A stretch of DNA of 64,000 nt, from NCBI GenBank assembly GCA_023091665.1, contig JALJCQ010000025.1, forward strand, positions 186,001 to 250,000, read 5' to 3'. The stretch is from Pythium myriotylum (lineage: Eukaryota; Oomycota; Peronosporomycetes; Pythiales; Pythiaceae). Every line of letters begins with the position of its first letter. Within the stretch, counting starts at the first letter, position 1. Below are positions 42,225 to 52,528 of this stretch, in pieces. A program made the translations under genes and the position numbers. Below the pieces are notes generated by a model. The model had not been told where the DNA came from. It was given only the letters and a program-made list of their open reading frames with translations, and searched no databases.

Positions 42225-43116
42225 GTAGTCAACAGTTCGGAGATGAGTTTGCTCGACGACGGACGGCGACAGCAACTGTCTCCTACCGCATGGATGAGCT
42301 CCTCGGTCTGCCAGAAGAGCCCCAGGTTGTCCGACGTACGGTTGGTCACTAATGTAAGGGAGGATGGGGGAGAGGGCACTCTTTCGAGGTGAAATTCTGC
42401 GTAAACCGTGATTTCGCTGATTCTATTTTATAAAGCTGTTTTGGGCGTCAACACGCAAGTCAGTGGACGCGAGATGACTCGCGATCTGATTCCTCGCTGG
42501 CCATCACGTGAAACCTGACCTGGTCGGACGACGGTGGTGCAGGTGCGAAAACGTGGAAGAGAGAGCAAAGAGGATTGAGTCGATACTTTAATTTAGTGGA
42601 ACCGGGAGCCTCTGATCAGCACGGTACTACCGCCCCTGGACGGGCTTTCTGCTTCATGCGACACGGCGTGCTTACCTCGATTACATAAGATCCTGGGTGT
42701 GGGGGAAGGATGGCTGCCCATCTGCCCTTGGGATGAGTCGTGACGCGGATTGGACAAGTCGTCCTTGGAAGCCGGTCAGCAGGCGATGACCAACCTGGAG
42801 ATCTCCTGTATCAGTCGATTACGCTCGCCTCATAATCGTTCGCTTTGCATCGACTTGGCTCGCGCAAATCCACTGCCTTCTACCAGGTAGACATTCCACG
42901 TACTCGAATTACGCACTGCTACTGTCTCCAAGGCTTTTCAGACCAATCATCAGACGAATAAAGACTGGTTCGGAAAGAACAACAAAAATAATGTAATAGG
43001 GGGGGTATACTGTAACTAGTATTCCACGTGTTCCCCACAGTGGGCGTCCCACGTAACTGAGCTGACCAGTTTGGAGCTCCTCGCAAGCGCCATCGCCTTC
43101 TTCACTCGCGCCCTCC
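42225..43116. other. Divergent spacer between loci G and H
   Basis: Shared 5' region of G (minus) and H (plus). No gene and no specific element are recognised. Confidence 0.45.
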
Positions 43117-44049
43117 ATGAGTCTCCACGCGCCGGGGCTTCCGCTCGTGAACAAGCGCAAGAAAAAGCCCAAGAAGTGGCTGCGCACGCGCGACCGCGAG
43201 CACCTGCAGATGCTCAATCTGCAGCTCGACGTCAACAGTCTCTACAGCGAGATCCAGGCGCTCCAGGTCACGCGCGCGCTGCTCTTTGCGCGCACGATGA
43301 ACCGCCGCGACACGCAGGACGGCTCCTACGTGCGCATGGTCCACGAGTACTTCCACAAGATGCGCCACGGGTACAGCGAGGCGCAGGACCAGCTCGCCAT
43401 GGTCCAGGCGCGCCAGTTCCTCTACTCGATGCTCGACGCCGACGTCGTCAAGGGCCATCTGCGCGGCATCGCCGCCTGCATCCGCTCGATCGCTGTGTAC
43501 ACGGAAGCCTTTGGACCCGTTGTACACGAACTGGTCTCGGCAATGGTACAGGTCAACCCAAACGCTGACAGCGACGACAGGCTCAGTGGGAACGGCACCG
43601 TACTCGTGCAGGCGCGCACGAGGTACCAGGCGACGATCGTGCCCAAGACGTTCGCGATCATCTTCCCACTGGCGCCGCAGGACCTGCGGGATCGACTCGT
43701 CGGCAAGGAACTTGACGGCTACGGCCAGTTCGACGTCGTCTTCGACACGGTCACGCACCGCGTCCTTCGCTTCGACATCCAGTTCGACTTCTTACCAGCC
43801 TTCTCGAAAGTGCTGCCTCGTCCGGCCGACCTCGCGCGGCTTTTTTCGGGGGCCCTCGTCGCTACCGACTGCACCATCGGGGACGAAGCCACGACCGACC
43901 CGCTGCCCGTCGTGGAAGAGCTTACGAGCGACGAAGACGTCTCGAGCGTGGCCAGTCCCTCGAGCAGCGTGGCCAGTCCCACGCCGTCGCGCAGCATGGA
44001 CATCCACTCGATTCTCAACGACGACGACGATGACTGCATGTATGCGTAG
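43117..44049 (+). CDS. bZIP-like/NTF2-like family protein, locus H
   Basis: 310 residues. Basic region NKRKKKPKKWLRTRDREHLQ, heptads LQLDVNSLYSEIQALQ, linker RRDTQDGSYVRMVHEYFHKM and the domain: MLDADVVKGHLRGIAACI, IIFPLAPQDLRDRLVGKE, GQFDVVFDTVTHRVLRFDI, ALVATDCTIGDE. FPH of the other members is FPL here. Near the C-terminus SMDIHSILNDDDDD carries the family peptide and an acidic run, preceded by a duplicated SSVASP segment. Confidence 0.77.
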   Translation: MSLHAPGLPLVNKRKKKPKKWLRTRDREHLQMLNLQLDVNSLYSEIQALQVTRALLFARTMNRRDTQDGSYVRMVHEYFHKMRHGYSEAQDQLAMVQARQFLYSMLDADVVKGHLRGIAACIRSIAVYTEAFGPVVHELVSAMVQVNPNADSDDRLSGNGTVLVQARTRYQATIVPKTFAIIFPLAPQDLRDRLVGKELDGYGQFDVVFDTVTHRVLRFDIQFDFLPAFSKVLPRPADLARLFSGALVATDCTIGDEATTDPLPVVEELTSDEDVSSVASPSSSVASPTPSRSMDIHSILNDDDDDCMYA

Positions 44050-44749
44050 CCGGGGCTCAGGCTCCGCGATGTAAATTATACAAAAGCGTGCGTTATGGAG
44101 GTCTCGATCCACTCACCAAGATGTGGTACCCTTTCGGGTAAAGTTCTTTCTTCGATTTGTTCTTTGCAAGCCCCAACGACCTCAACGGGGGCTCGGGCTC
44201 GCCTGGACTCCTAGGATCCCTCGGCAGGTGACACATACATATCAGAGATCGCCGAGTCTCTTGGAACGGTGGAAACTCTCTCCACGACCCTGGAATTTTT
44301 CACCTGGGACTCGCGGCAGCAACGACACGCGAAAGGATTCACAGAGTCCGACCGACTGCTGCTATAACGACCAACAGGATGTGGGGGGTTTTAACTGCCG
44401 CGAAGCAGGACTCGTTGTCGAAACCGACCAATAAAATGAATCGCCCAAGCAGTACAACGCTGAGAAATCAAAAACGCAAGTAGGGTGCAGACTAGGCACG
44501 GACGGGCTGGTCTGGTCTGGTTTGCAGCTTCCACTCTGGGAGGGAACCGTGGAAATCCAACGTGGAGCGACGCGACGTCTTTGGACTGACGACCGTCTCG
44601 CACTTCTCGTACTGGCCCTCTGGCCCTCTCGACCCAGGAGACGCGCTGTCGATCGTGTGGAAGGATTTTTTGCTAACCCACAAAAGCAGTGTCTGATCGA
44701 GTCGAACGGACCCTCGTCATTCGACGATTCACCCTCGCCAGAGAAAAAG
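44050..44749. other. Spacer between loci H and I
   Basis: No supportable gene; short frames only. Confidence 0.45.
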
Positions 44750-45070
44750 ATGGGCCCCAAGGGAGACCTTCAAACCGACCGCAAGAGAAGACGATGGAAG
44801 GCACGAACGTGGCTGCGCACGCGTGAAGTCGAGCGGCTTCGCATCCACAGTCTCCAGCTGGACATCCACGCACTGCGCAGCGAGATCCTCGAGCTGCAAG
44901 TCACTCGGTCGCTTCTGCTCAACCGCGTGGTGGATCGCAACCGCGCTGGGCTCGTTTGTGGTCCCTCGGACTGCATACGCCACGTCAAGAAACCCATTCA
45001 CTGTATCCAAGTAGCACGCTCAGCGAAACTCTCCATCGAAGCGCTGTTGAACCCCATTCCCATTGCGTAG
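44750..45070 (+). pseudogene. bZIP-like/NTF2-like family gene, locus I, truncated
   Basis: Reads from ATG 44750 through an intact basic region and coil (KARTWLRTREVERLRIHSL, LDIHALRSEILELQVTRSLL) for ~64 residues. After NRVVDRNR the frame is wrong: the expected linker GSFV appears in another frame at about 44955-44966. The true frame ends at 45070 without any NTF2-like domain. No clear domain remnant follows. If transcribed it would give a basic-coil-only peptide that could dimerise with intact members. Confidence 0.6.
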
Positions 45071-47110
45071 ACCACGATCCGTGAGAAATACATGGTGTAA
45101 ATTACTTATTCCCCTACGTGAGACGCGAGCACCTCTGCAGATCGTTCGCAAGGTAGAGTACACTCGACCGCAACAGAATACACTCTTGCCGTGATCCTGG
45201 ATCCGTGTGGCCGATCAGACGACACTTGGACCCTTCTTTGAAGCTCAAGCGGTGCAACCCGGTCTGGTCCTTCGTACAGCCCACCCGGCCTTGCACAAAG
45301 TGACAGTTGGAGGAAGCGTCGTGGGCCGCTCGGTGTTTGCACAACAGTTCTTTGCAGCGACAGCTGCATGTGGCATGGGGAGTCTGCCGTGGGGACAAAT
45401 GCGAAGAGAGGCTAATCCATGCATGGCTCTCTTGGTGACGCCGTGCGTCTTCCCCAGGCTTAGTTGACCGTGTCATCCAAGCACGGTATCCAGAGCTGCA
45501 GAAGGTGCTCGACGCTTCGGGTGAGATGCTCGGTACTGTATGTTTCCGAAGGGATGCGTTGGGTGGCGCAACGAAATGCTGCACGAGCGGTACTGTAAGC
45601 AAGCAGGCAAGGACAACTTCACACGTTTCTCAGCTGCACGGCCGTTTCTTGCGTTTGCGCTGCACGATCCAGCAGAGCCGATCTTGAAACAAAGACGGCA
45701 GGAGAAACGCAAGTTGTCACAGCATCCTCTCGCCTGAGAAATTGGCCCAGATTGTGCGAGAGACAAACCTCCCAACCAAGACAAAGGCCGGTTCGTGCAT
45801 CTCCGTCTGGGATGATTGATCGAGGAATCTCAACGATGCAAACCAGCATCCGCAGCAGCAGCAGCAGTTCCAGTCAAGTGTAGGTTTTTTGTCTCGAATG
45901 CTTTGGTCCACGGTTCGCGACAAGATCTCGCGTGTGCAACCCTAATGACCTTGTGCGAACGCTTTTGGTTCTCTCTCTTACAACTTTCTTCCCATCGGCC
46001 CAGATTCTCCATGCTATGAATCTTTCCGGAACGATGGAGGGCTTTTACAGATCGAGGCACGATCAAGTGCAGCGTTGTGTCCAGTCTGCCTTGCGATTGT
46101 CCTAATGATCACATCCACAGGCCGGATGGGGCCATCCGCCAAAGGGAACGCGCGGAATTCGGTGGGCTTCCACTCATCACTGCGGTGGTGCCAGCCGTGG
46201 CGTTGCGCAATCGGCTGCACGAGAAGAAGACGAACTCACCCAGTGCAATCCTGCTCTGCTTAGGGACAACCGTGCACCTGTGTCCAGTGCCGCCGAATCT
46301 TTTCGAACGCGCTCACGCATCGGTTCGTTCCACTGCCCAGCAGGCGAAAAGGGTCCAACTTGTCACGGAGGAGCAAGCTCGCGATTGCAATAGTGGACTC
46401 TTGGTGCGCATCCCCGAGCGACCCGACAGCGTGCCGCTGTCTGCCAGTCACTGACGTAAACCAACCACTCAACGAGTGGTTTTTGAGTTGTCCTTGGGTC
46501 AACGCAAGTTGTACACGAGAAACACAGAGAGAGAGAGAGAGACCTTGGCGACCGACCTCGGTCTCAGATTAAAAAGCTCGCTCTGGACCCATGCTGGATC
46601 GCTGATCGCCGCGACGCTCGACGCGTCTGCCCGACGGGAACCGCCCAGACCTGAACACGGCGTGATCGGTCCAGTTCTCCGTCCAGAGACAGGATCGCCG
46701 TCTCGTGCTTGGCGAGGGGTGGTTCTTGGATCGGCAGGAAAAAGGGCTCCTCCGAGTTGAGGCCGTCTGTGTTGGTGATGATGCAAACTCAGTACGCTAA
46801 TTCAGTTGAAAGACTCTCAGTACATAGGACGGATATCCGAATCCAGACATCTTTGATATTATACCCCGCTTGAGTGACCTCGATTGTCCAGCAATGGGCA
46901 TCACTCGGCCCGCAACGTGACTAACCAGGACGACCACGTGGATCTAAACGCCGCGCGCTTCTCGCCGTCTCTGCTGCTCACAGTGCACGAGTCGGTCAGT
47001 CTAACAGTGCGTCTCGCCGACTTTGACGGTCTATCTTTCCAAGCCGAGCCCACGACCTCCAGCGTCTCGGTCCTAGGAGCCCTAGCATCGAGATTTTATC
47101 AGAGACCGTC
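45071..47110. other. Two-kilobase spacer without a recognised gene
   Basis: Several open pieces (45207-45467 plus; 46077-46454 plus) show no recognised domain or splice structure. There is a short CAG run at about 45850-45864 and a GA run at about 46530-46542. It may hold eroded material from locus I or an element I cannot identify. Confidence 0.35.
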
Positions 47111-48004
47111 ATGCTGCGTGAACGCCCCGACGCGGTGGACGCCTTCTCGCCGCGACTACCGAGACCCAAGCGCCAGAAGCGCTCTCGCGGCTGGCTGCGT
47201 GCACGCGACCGCGAGCAGCTCCAGCTGCAGCGGCTCAAGCTCGACATCAACGACCTCCAGCAGCAGATCCAGTCGCTCGCGACCGTGCGCGCTCTGCTCT
47301 TCGCTCGCACGCTCCAGCGTCGTGACGCCTACGACGGATCGGCCATGCGCACGGTGAGGCAGTATTTCGAGTTGCTTCGCCACGGCTTCCACGACGAGCT
47401 CTGGCCCGAGCACGCGAGCTCGCCAGTTTGCGGTCGGAGCTATCTGTACGCGATCATGGACCGAGACTTGAGCATGGGCAGGCTGCAAGGGCTCGACAAG
47501 TTCATCGCAATGTGGCAGCGGTACACGCAGTCGTTCGTCGGACTCACGTACGAGCTGGTCGACGCGCACGTCGTCAAGTTCCAGAACGGCAGTGGTGAGC
47601 TCGTCGTGGTTGCGCGGACGTCGTTCGACTGCTCGCTCGGAGAGCGCGGGCTCGCGACGGTCTTTCCGCAGATACGGCCCGAGCTGCGCAATTGCGTGCT
47701 AGGACAGACGCTGCGAGGCTCGGGCACATCGACAATCACGTTCGATTCGAGCCTCCGTATCGTGCGGTTTGACATGACGCTCGACATCGTCGGGGCGTTT
47801 CTACGTGCTGTAAAAGATCCGGTGCTGGTCGCTGAGGCACTTTGCGGTGCATTGATCACACCGGACTATTGCATCGGCGACGTGAGCGAGTTGGAGACCC
47901 CGTCTACGTCAACAACCAAAATAGAGCACGCGAGACTCACCCACGAGACACACAGAAGGGGAGAGCAAGTCGATGCGATGCAGCTTGCTCCCCCGTGGAA
48001 GTGA
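47111..48004 (+). CDS. bZIP-like/NTF2-like family protein, locus J
   Basis: 297 residues. Basic region RPKRQKRSRGWLRARDREQL, heptads LKLDINDLQQQIQSL, linker RRDAYDGSAMRTVRQYFELL and the domain: AIMDRDLSMGRLQGLDKF, IAMWQRYTQSF, TVFPQIRPELRNCVLGQT, FDSSLRIVRFDMTLDIV, ALITPDYCIGD. FPH is FPQ here. The C-terminus (HETHRRGEQVDAMQLAPPWK) lacks the family peptide and may have drifted after a 3' change. It groups with H, I and K by the RTRE/RARD-type basic region. Confidence 0.74.
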   Translation: MLRERPDAVDAFSPRLPRPKRQKRSRGWLRARDREQLQLQRLKLDINDLQQQIQSLATVRALLFARTLQRRDAYDGSAMRTVRQYFELLRHGFHDELWPEHASSPVCGRSYLYAIMDRDLSMGRLQGLDKFIAMWQRYTQSFVGLTYELVDAHVVKFQNGSGELVVVARTSFDCSLGERGLATVFPQIRPELRNCVLGQTLRGSGTSTITFDSSLRIVRFDMTLDIVGAFLRAVKDPVLVAEALCGALITPDYCIGDVSELETPSTSTTKIEHARLTHETHRRGEQVDAMQLAPPWK

Positions 48005-48536
48005 GCCATATCCATGGGTTAGCATTCACAATGTGAATGGCTGCAACGTGGGCATTTGATGGCCGGTTTCTGTGGCCTGTGGCGAAGGCAGGAGGCGAGA
48101 TTTCCCGCTTGGGATGATTCCAGTGCAAAGGGGCGTGTGAAATTTCGAGGGCCAGGTGGGAGTCAAGATCAGCCTGGCCGAGGATTGGAACCAGATCCTG
48201 CATCTCCGGCTGGGGATGCCGTCTCATCGTATGAACCTGCTTTGACTGAGCGGCCCCGTCGTGATTGCTGCAAAAGGGACTGAACACCCTATGGATAATC
48301 TGTCGCCTCCTCCACTGGATTGATTCTTCACGTCATCGGAGAGAATAGTCTTCCACGCCAAGCTATTCCCAACCCGTGTTCGTTTTACCCAAAATGAAGC
48401 AACCCGTGGACCCTTGACGTGATTCCATCATGTTGTGTATAGTCATATTCACATGTGGTTATAGCGACTTCCACTTGGTACATTATAAACACACGACTCT
48501 TCTTCGATGCTTTGGGTCGTCCATTTGATCCCGACG
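48005..48536. other. Convergent spacer between loci J and K
   Basis: No gene recognised. Confidence 0.45.
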
Positions 48537-49517
48537 TTAGAATGGGCTCAGCGGCTCTGGCTTTGCATCTCCGTCGATACTTTCTTCATCTGTCCACGAA
48601 GGTGATGGAGATTCTGGAGAAAGCACGAAGCTCAGGCTCATGTTGGGCGGTGGGCTTGCGCTCTCAGGAGGAACGAGAATCGATTCGATCGACGGTAGTC
48701 GACGGGGGGGAGGGCGAGAGGACGTCGTGGCCACGTCAATGAGTTGGGCGAGAGCCTCTTCGCTTTTCCCACCAAAGAGAATCTCGTAGTCCTCGCTCGT
48801 GTCCACGAGCTGAAGGATCGCGGCAGCGTGGTCGACTTGGAGGTCCGCCATAATAATGCGGCCCGTCTTGGTGTTGAACACATATCGAGCGTCGCCGTAC
48901 GCGTGGATCTGGCGGCCCACGAGTTTGTTCTTGAGCTCCGGGTAGAGGCTCACGTGGGCGAATTTCTGCTCAAGCATGAGCACGCTCAGCGGACTCGAGC
49001 AGACAGTTTTGACCTCGACCGTGATGAGGTTCTTCTTGTGGCTCGGGTAGATCCTCGTGTCGAGCAGCTGCACGTTCGGCGTGCCCGTGAGCGCTGTCAT
49101 GTGGATCAAGTGCGACACAAACGTGTCACGCCCGTCACGCTGGGGCTTGTTCAGGTCAGGTCCGACGGCCATGACCTCTTCAAAAGCCGCCCGAACGAAC
49201 TGGTAGCTGTCGAGCGGTCGGTCGCCGCTCTCCATGGTCCAGACCAAGTCACTAAAGCCGTTGTGGAGGAGCTTGTAGAACTGCTGGACCGTGCGCACAA
49301 AGCTGCCGTCCATGGTGTCGGCGCGGTTGAGCGTGCGAGCGTAGAGCAGCTTGCGCGAGAGCTCGAGCGTGGCGATCTCCTGCTTGAGGTTCATGATGTC
49401 GAGCTCGAGTCCTCGGCAGTGGAAGCGCATGAGCTCTCGCGTGCGCAAGTGGAGCTTCTTCTTGCGCGCGAGCGTCGACTTGGACTTGGTCGCGAGCGGC
49501 TTGTCGTCCACCATCAT
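48537..49517 (-). CDS. bZIP-like/NTF2-like family protein, locus K
   Basis: 326 residues. Basic region KSTLARKKKLHLRTRELMRF, heptads LELDIMNLKQEIATLELSR, linker RADTMDGSFVRTVQQFYKLL and a more diverged domain (AAFEEVMAVGPDL, QKFAHVSLYPELKNKLVGRQ, DARYVFNTKTGRIIMADLQ, ILFGGKSEEAL). FPH is lost (FAH). The C-terminal part is Pro/Ser-rich with NMSLSFVLSPES, the family peptide, ~25 residues before the end. It is the last member of the array on the right. Confidence 0.75.
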   Translation of the reverse strand: MMVDDKPLATKSKSTLARKKKLHLRTRELMRFHCRGLELDIMNLKQEIATLELSRKLLYARTLNRADTMDGSFVRTVQQFYKLLHNGFSDLVWTMESGDRPLDSYQFVRAAFEEVMAVGPDLNKPQRDGRDTFVSHLIHMTALTGTPNVQLLDTRIYPSHKKNLITVEVKTVCSSPLSVLMLEQKFAHVSLYPELKNKLVGRQIHAYGDARYVFNTKTGRIIMADLQVDHAAAILQLVDTSEDYEILFGGKSEEALAQLIDVATTSSRPPPRRLPSIESILVPPESASPPPNMSLSFVLSPESPSPSWTDEESIDGDAKPEPLSPF

Positions 49518-50634
49518 GGTTGGTCGCTACTGGTGACAAGAGGTGAGCTTTCGACGTGGAAGGTCTCCGACTGAGCCTTTGCCTGTTGGTTGGAAATGTT
49601 ACTGGAGACTCGCCCGAGGGAATGCAGAACAGCGCGGCTGTCTCCTGACGATGCCGTGAACACAGCGACTGTGGGCGGGATGGACGGAGCAGCTGCAGGA
49701 AAAACCAGGATCACCCACGATGTTAGGGACAGGCCCCGGTGGGCAGGGCGTGCAACAAAAACGCTCCCCGACACGAAGGGAGATGGGGAGGGCAATTAGG
49801 GTCGCCTAGGCTCCCTCCCTCGGCATCCATCAGGTGAGACCAGATAGCTTGCCCAACTTTTTTTTTTTTTCTAACAGTGCAGTGGTTTTCGTAGGTTCTC
49901 GGATTGATTGAACCTGCTGGAGTGGATGGGGATGCAAGCACGGTGCTGGTGTAAACGCGACGGGACCTGGCTCACACAAGAGCCATCCTCGGTTTTTTGA
50001 GCTCCTGGGTGATTGCGGACGATTATCCTCCAAGGTGTGGGAGCAGGTCTGGTCCGATGGAAAGCAGCAGGTCCCGTTTGGGAGGAAGTTGTGCCCGAAT
50101 CCCGATTTGGTTTCGCCACCGTTGCTTACAAACGGAGAGCCCTTCCACGCTCCCGATCGCTCCGGAAGACGCCACTTTACTTATCCATAACCCAAAAGAT
50201 CGCTGCTGCTGCTGCTGCTCCTTCTCCTCGCGAGAGAGGGCAAGTTGAACGAAGCCACGTACGGTACAGACTTGTTGCCTGATCGCAGGCCCTCCCCCTC
50301 CGCGCCAGCCGGCGAGCCGAGGGCAAGTAGGTGTCCGGAGTTATCTTCCACGCTGTAAGAACACAGTCGCCGGCGAGCAAGAAGATTGCGAGCCGGCCCG
50401 TTGCGACCAATCCCCTGTATCCGTTCCTCCCACGTGGGAACTAAACAAACCAGTGGGCCAACTGGTGGCCCGCAGCTGAGAGGACACCAACGTTCACGTG
50501 CCCTGGATTTCGCGGTGAGCGAGGCTTTGTCCCCGAGTAATCAACTGCGGTTCCATATACAAGGAGCCAGCGTCGTCGTGCGCGATCGTCACCACCACGT
50601 CCGTGGACGGGAATCGACGAGCGCCGTCGTCCAG
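49518..50634. other. Region without a confident gene
   Basis: A T homopolymer at about 49858-49870 and a CTG run at ~50200-50218. No recognised gene. Confidence 0.4.
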
Positions 50635-50868
50635 CTAGCTCTCCAGCGACGCCATGAGCCCGAACACACCCCAGAGGGTGAAGGCAGCACCCAGTTGAGG
50701 CAGCGTGAATCCGAGTTGCGACGCATTCGAGGTGACGATCCTCGTGCTCCAGAGTTTGAAACGCTGTGGCGACTCACGTCCGGACGACGCGCGTGGCGCC
50801 ACGGCGCTCGCCAGCAACCGTCTCGATCGATCGTCGCTCGGGGGAAAATGTTGGGGTGCAGAGCTCAT
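50635..50868 (-). CDS. Possible small protein with one hydrophobic helix
   Basis: 77 residues from MSSAPQHF (an in-frame ATG twenty codons upstream at 50928 is the alternative). The N-terminus is Arg/Ser-rich, as in a mitochondrial presequence, and the end carries LGAAFTLWGVFGLM, a possible single membrane helix. Small respiratory-chain subunits look like this, but I recognise none. An overlapping plus-strand frame competes. Confidence 0.3.
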   Translation of the reverse strand: MSSAPQHFPPSDDRSRRLLASAVAPRASSGRESPQRFKLWSTRIVTSNASQLGFTLPQLGAAFTLWGVFGLMASLES

Positions 50869-50928
50869 TGCGATTGAATGGATAATTCGCACGAAAGGAA
50901 ACAGTGACGGATTGGCCAAGATCCCCAT

Positions 50929-52528
50929 CTTTCATCCACAGCGAGGAGGCTCTCATGTTGATGACTGCGTGTCGCTGGAGACGACGCCAAGCCAGCGCCA
51001 AGCCAAGCTGATCATGGTGCTGAATCTCGCTCGACACAAGCTCCTATGACGAAGTACTCTGGAGTCCCAACCATCACTAACAGTCCCCCGTTCCTGATAA
51101 AACCACCAAGTTTCCAGCCTCCACTACCACGACGAGAAGCCGCGTGCTCAGCCATCGCTTATGACTGTCGCCACGCCCACGCGGCGATGTCTTCTTCCCC
51201 GGAAGCCACCAATTCCTGCGCTTTTCAAGGCGACCCGAATCCACTGTAATAGGTTGGTTTCGAGTATTGAAGTACTGGGATAGCCGAGTCATCGATGAAA
51301 TCCAAACGCACCAAAGCACGCCGCCCCTGACCGGTCATCATGCACGTCATGTTAACAGGAGACCGGTCGCCCTTCGCTTCGTGACACGCGTGCCTCTTGG
51401 TTTCACTTGCCAACACTTGGTTTCCGACGCCATTGCGGGCCGCACGGACATGTCGGTGAGCTCAAGTCTCGACTGACAATCGGATAATATTTTTTTTTTT
51501 TTCAGGCGGCTTGATGATGACAAGAGTATGATTGAGTGTACGGCCAAGGTCACCGTGAGTTCTGTTGAGCCGAGGTGCTGAGAGAGAGATGTGGAGACAA
51601 GCCGACGCCCAATTAATCACCCGTGAGCACCCGCCGTTTCGGGTTTCGAATCTCGGGAGCTACAGAACCCCCAAGCGCATCCTCGTTGTGTCCAGAACTC
51701 GCACTGGGTGAATGATCCAAGCGAACTGACCAGCACCAAGCCTCTCATCGTGCACTCGACGATGCTACGATGTCAGTGTCGTGTCGACGTCGTGGGAGCC
51801 GGGAATTTCAGACACCGCAAGGTCGGTCCCACCCCAAGCGTAGCTGTTCAACAACACAATCTGACCTTTCTTTGCGCAGCAATTTTCTCTGCCTCGCAAG
51901 GGGAGATATTTGCAAGGTTTGACGAACTGAACGCTGCTGGGGGCGTTAAAATCATGCGCTCGATGCATTTTCGTGAGCCCCGGGGTAAAGACAAGGATTT
52001 CGTCAATATGCTTGAGAAATGCTCACAAAGAACTCATTGAGTCCGGTGCCGAGTCCGAAAGTACCAATCATTGCGACCCTCGATGCTTGTACGTTTGGCA
52101 CCCCTACATCGGTGCGCTTCTCGAAGGAGAGGAGAGCTCAATATGAACGCTTTGAGCGATCGAAGGAACTGGAAGTGATGTAATTTTTTGTGAGGATGTC
52201 ATCAGATTGGCCGGCGGGTCAAGCACGCCAGAGGTCGACATGGGTCTCCGTTGGACAGAATGTCCAGTTGATTTGAAAGGGCCAATCGGTTTCGCGATTG
52301 AAGGATCCGTGGAGAGTGGAATCTGCACCGTTCGTAGAATTGGAGAATTGGCACGTCAGCTGCAAGTGTCAAGTGCAAGCCAAGCAGCAACCCTCGCGAC
52401 TCGCGAGAAGGAAGCCATGTCAAGTCGGTACGAGAATGCAGGTCTGCATTGTGAGTGAGGGTGTGTCATCCAATGGCTCCAGCCAAACCTGGGCACAAGC
52501 AGAAAATTTCGCTTGTGCACAGAGGTCA
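50929..52528. other. Region with exon-like pieces but no resolved gene
   Basis: A poly-T acceptor (TTTTTTTTTTTTTCAG at ~51490-51505) is followed by ~50 bp open sequence and GTGAGT at ~51553, which looks like an internal exon. An open frame at 51708-52040 lies further on. I could not connect these into a gene. No domain is recognised. Confidence 0.3.

Noticed and set aside
45071..47110. A transposable element
   Set aside because: No reverse transcriptase, integrase or transposase motif and no terminal repeats found by eye.
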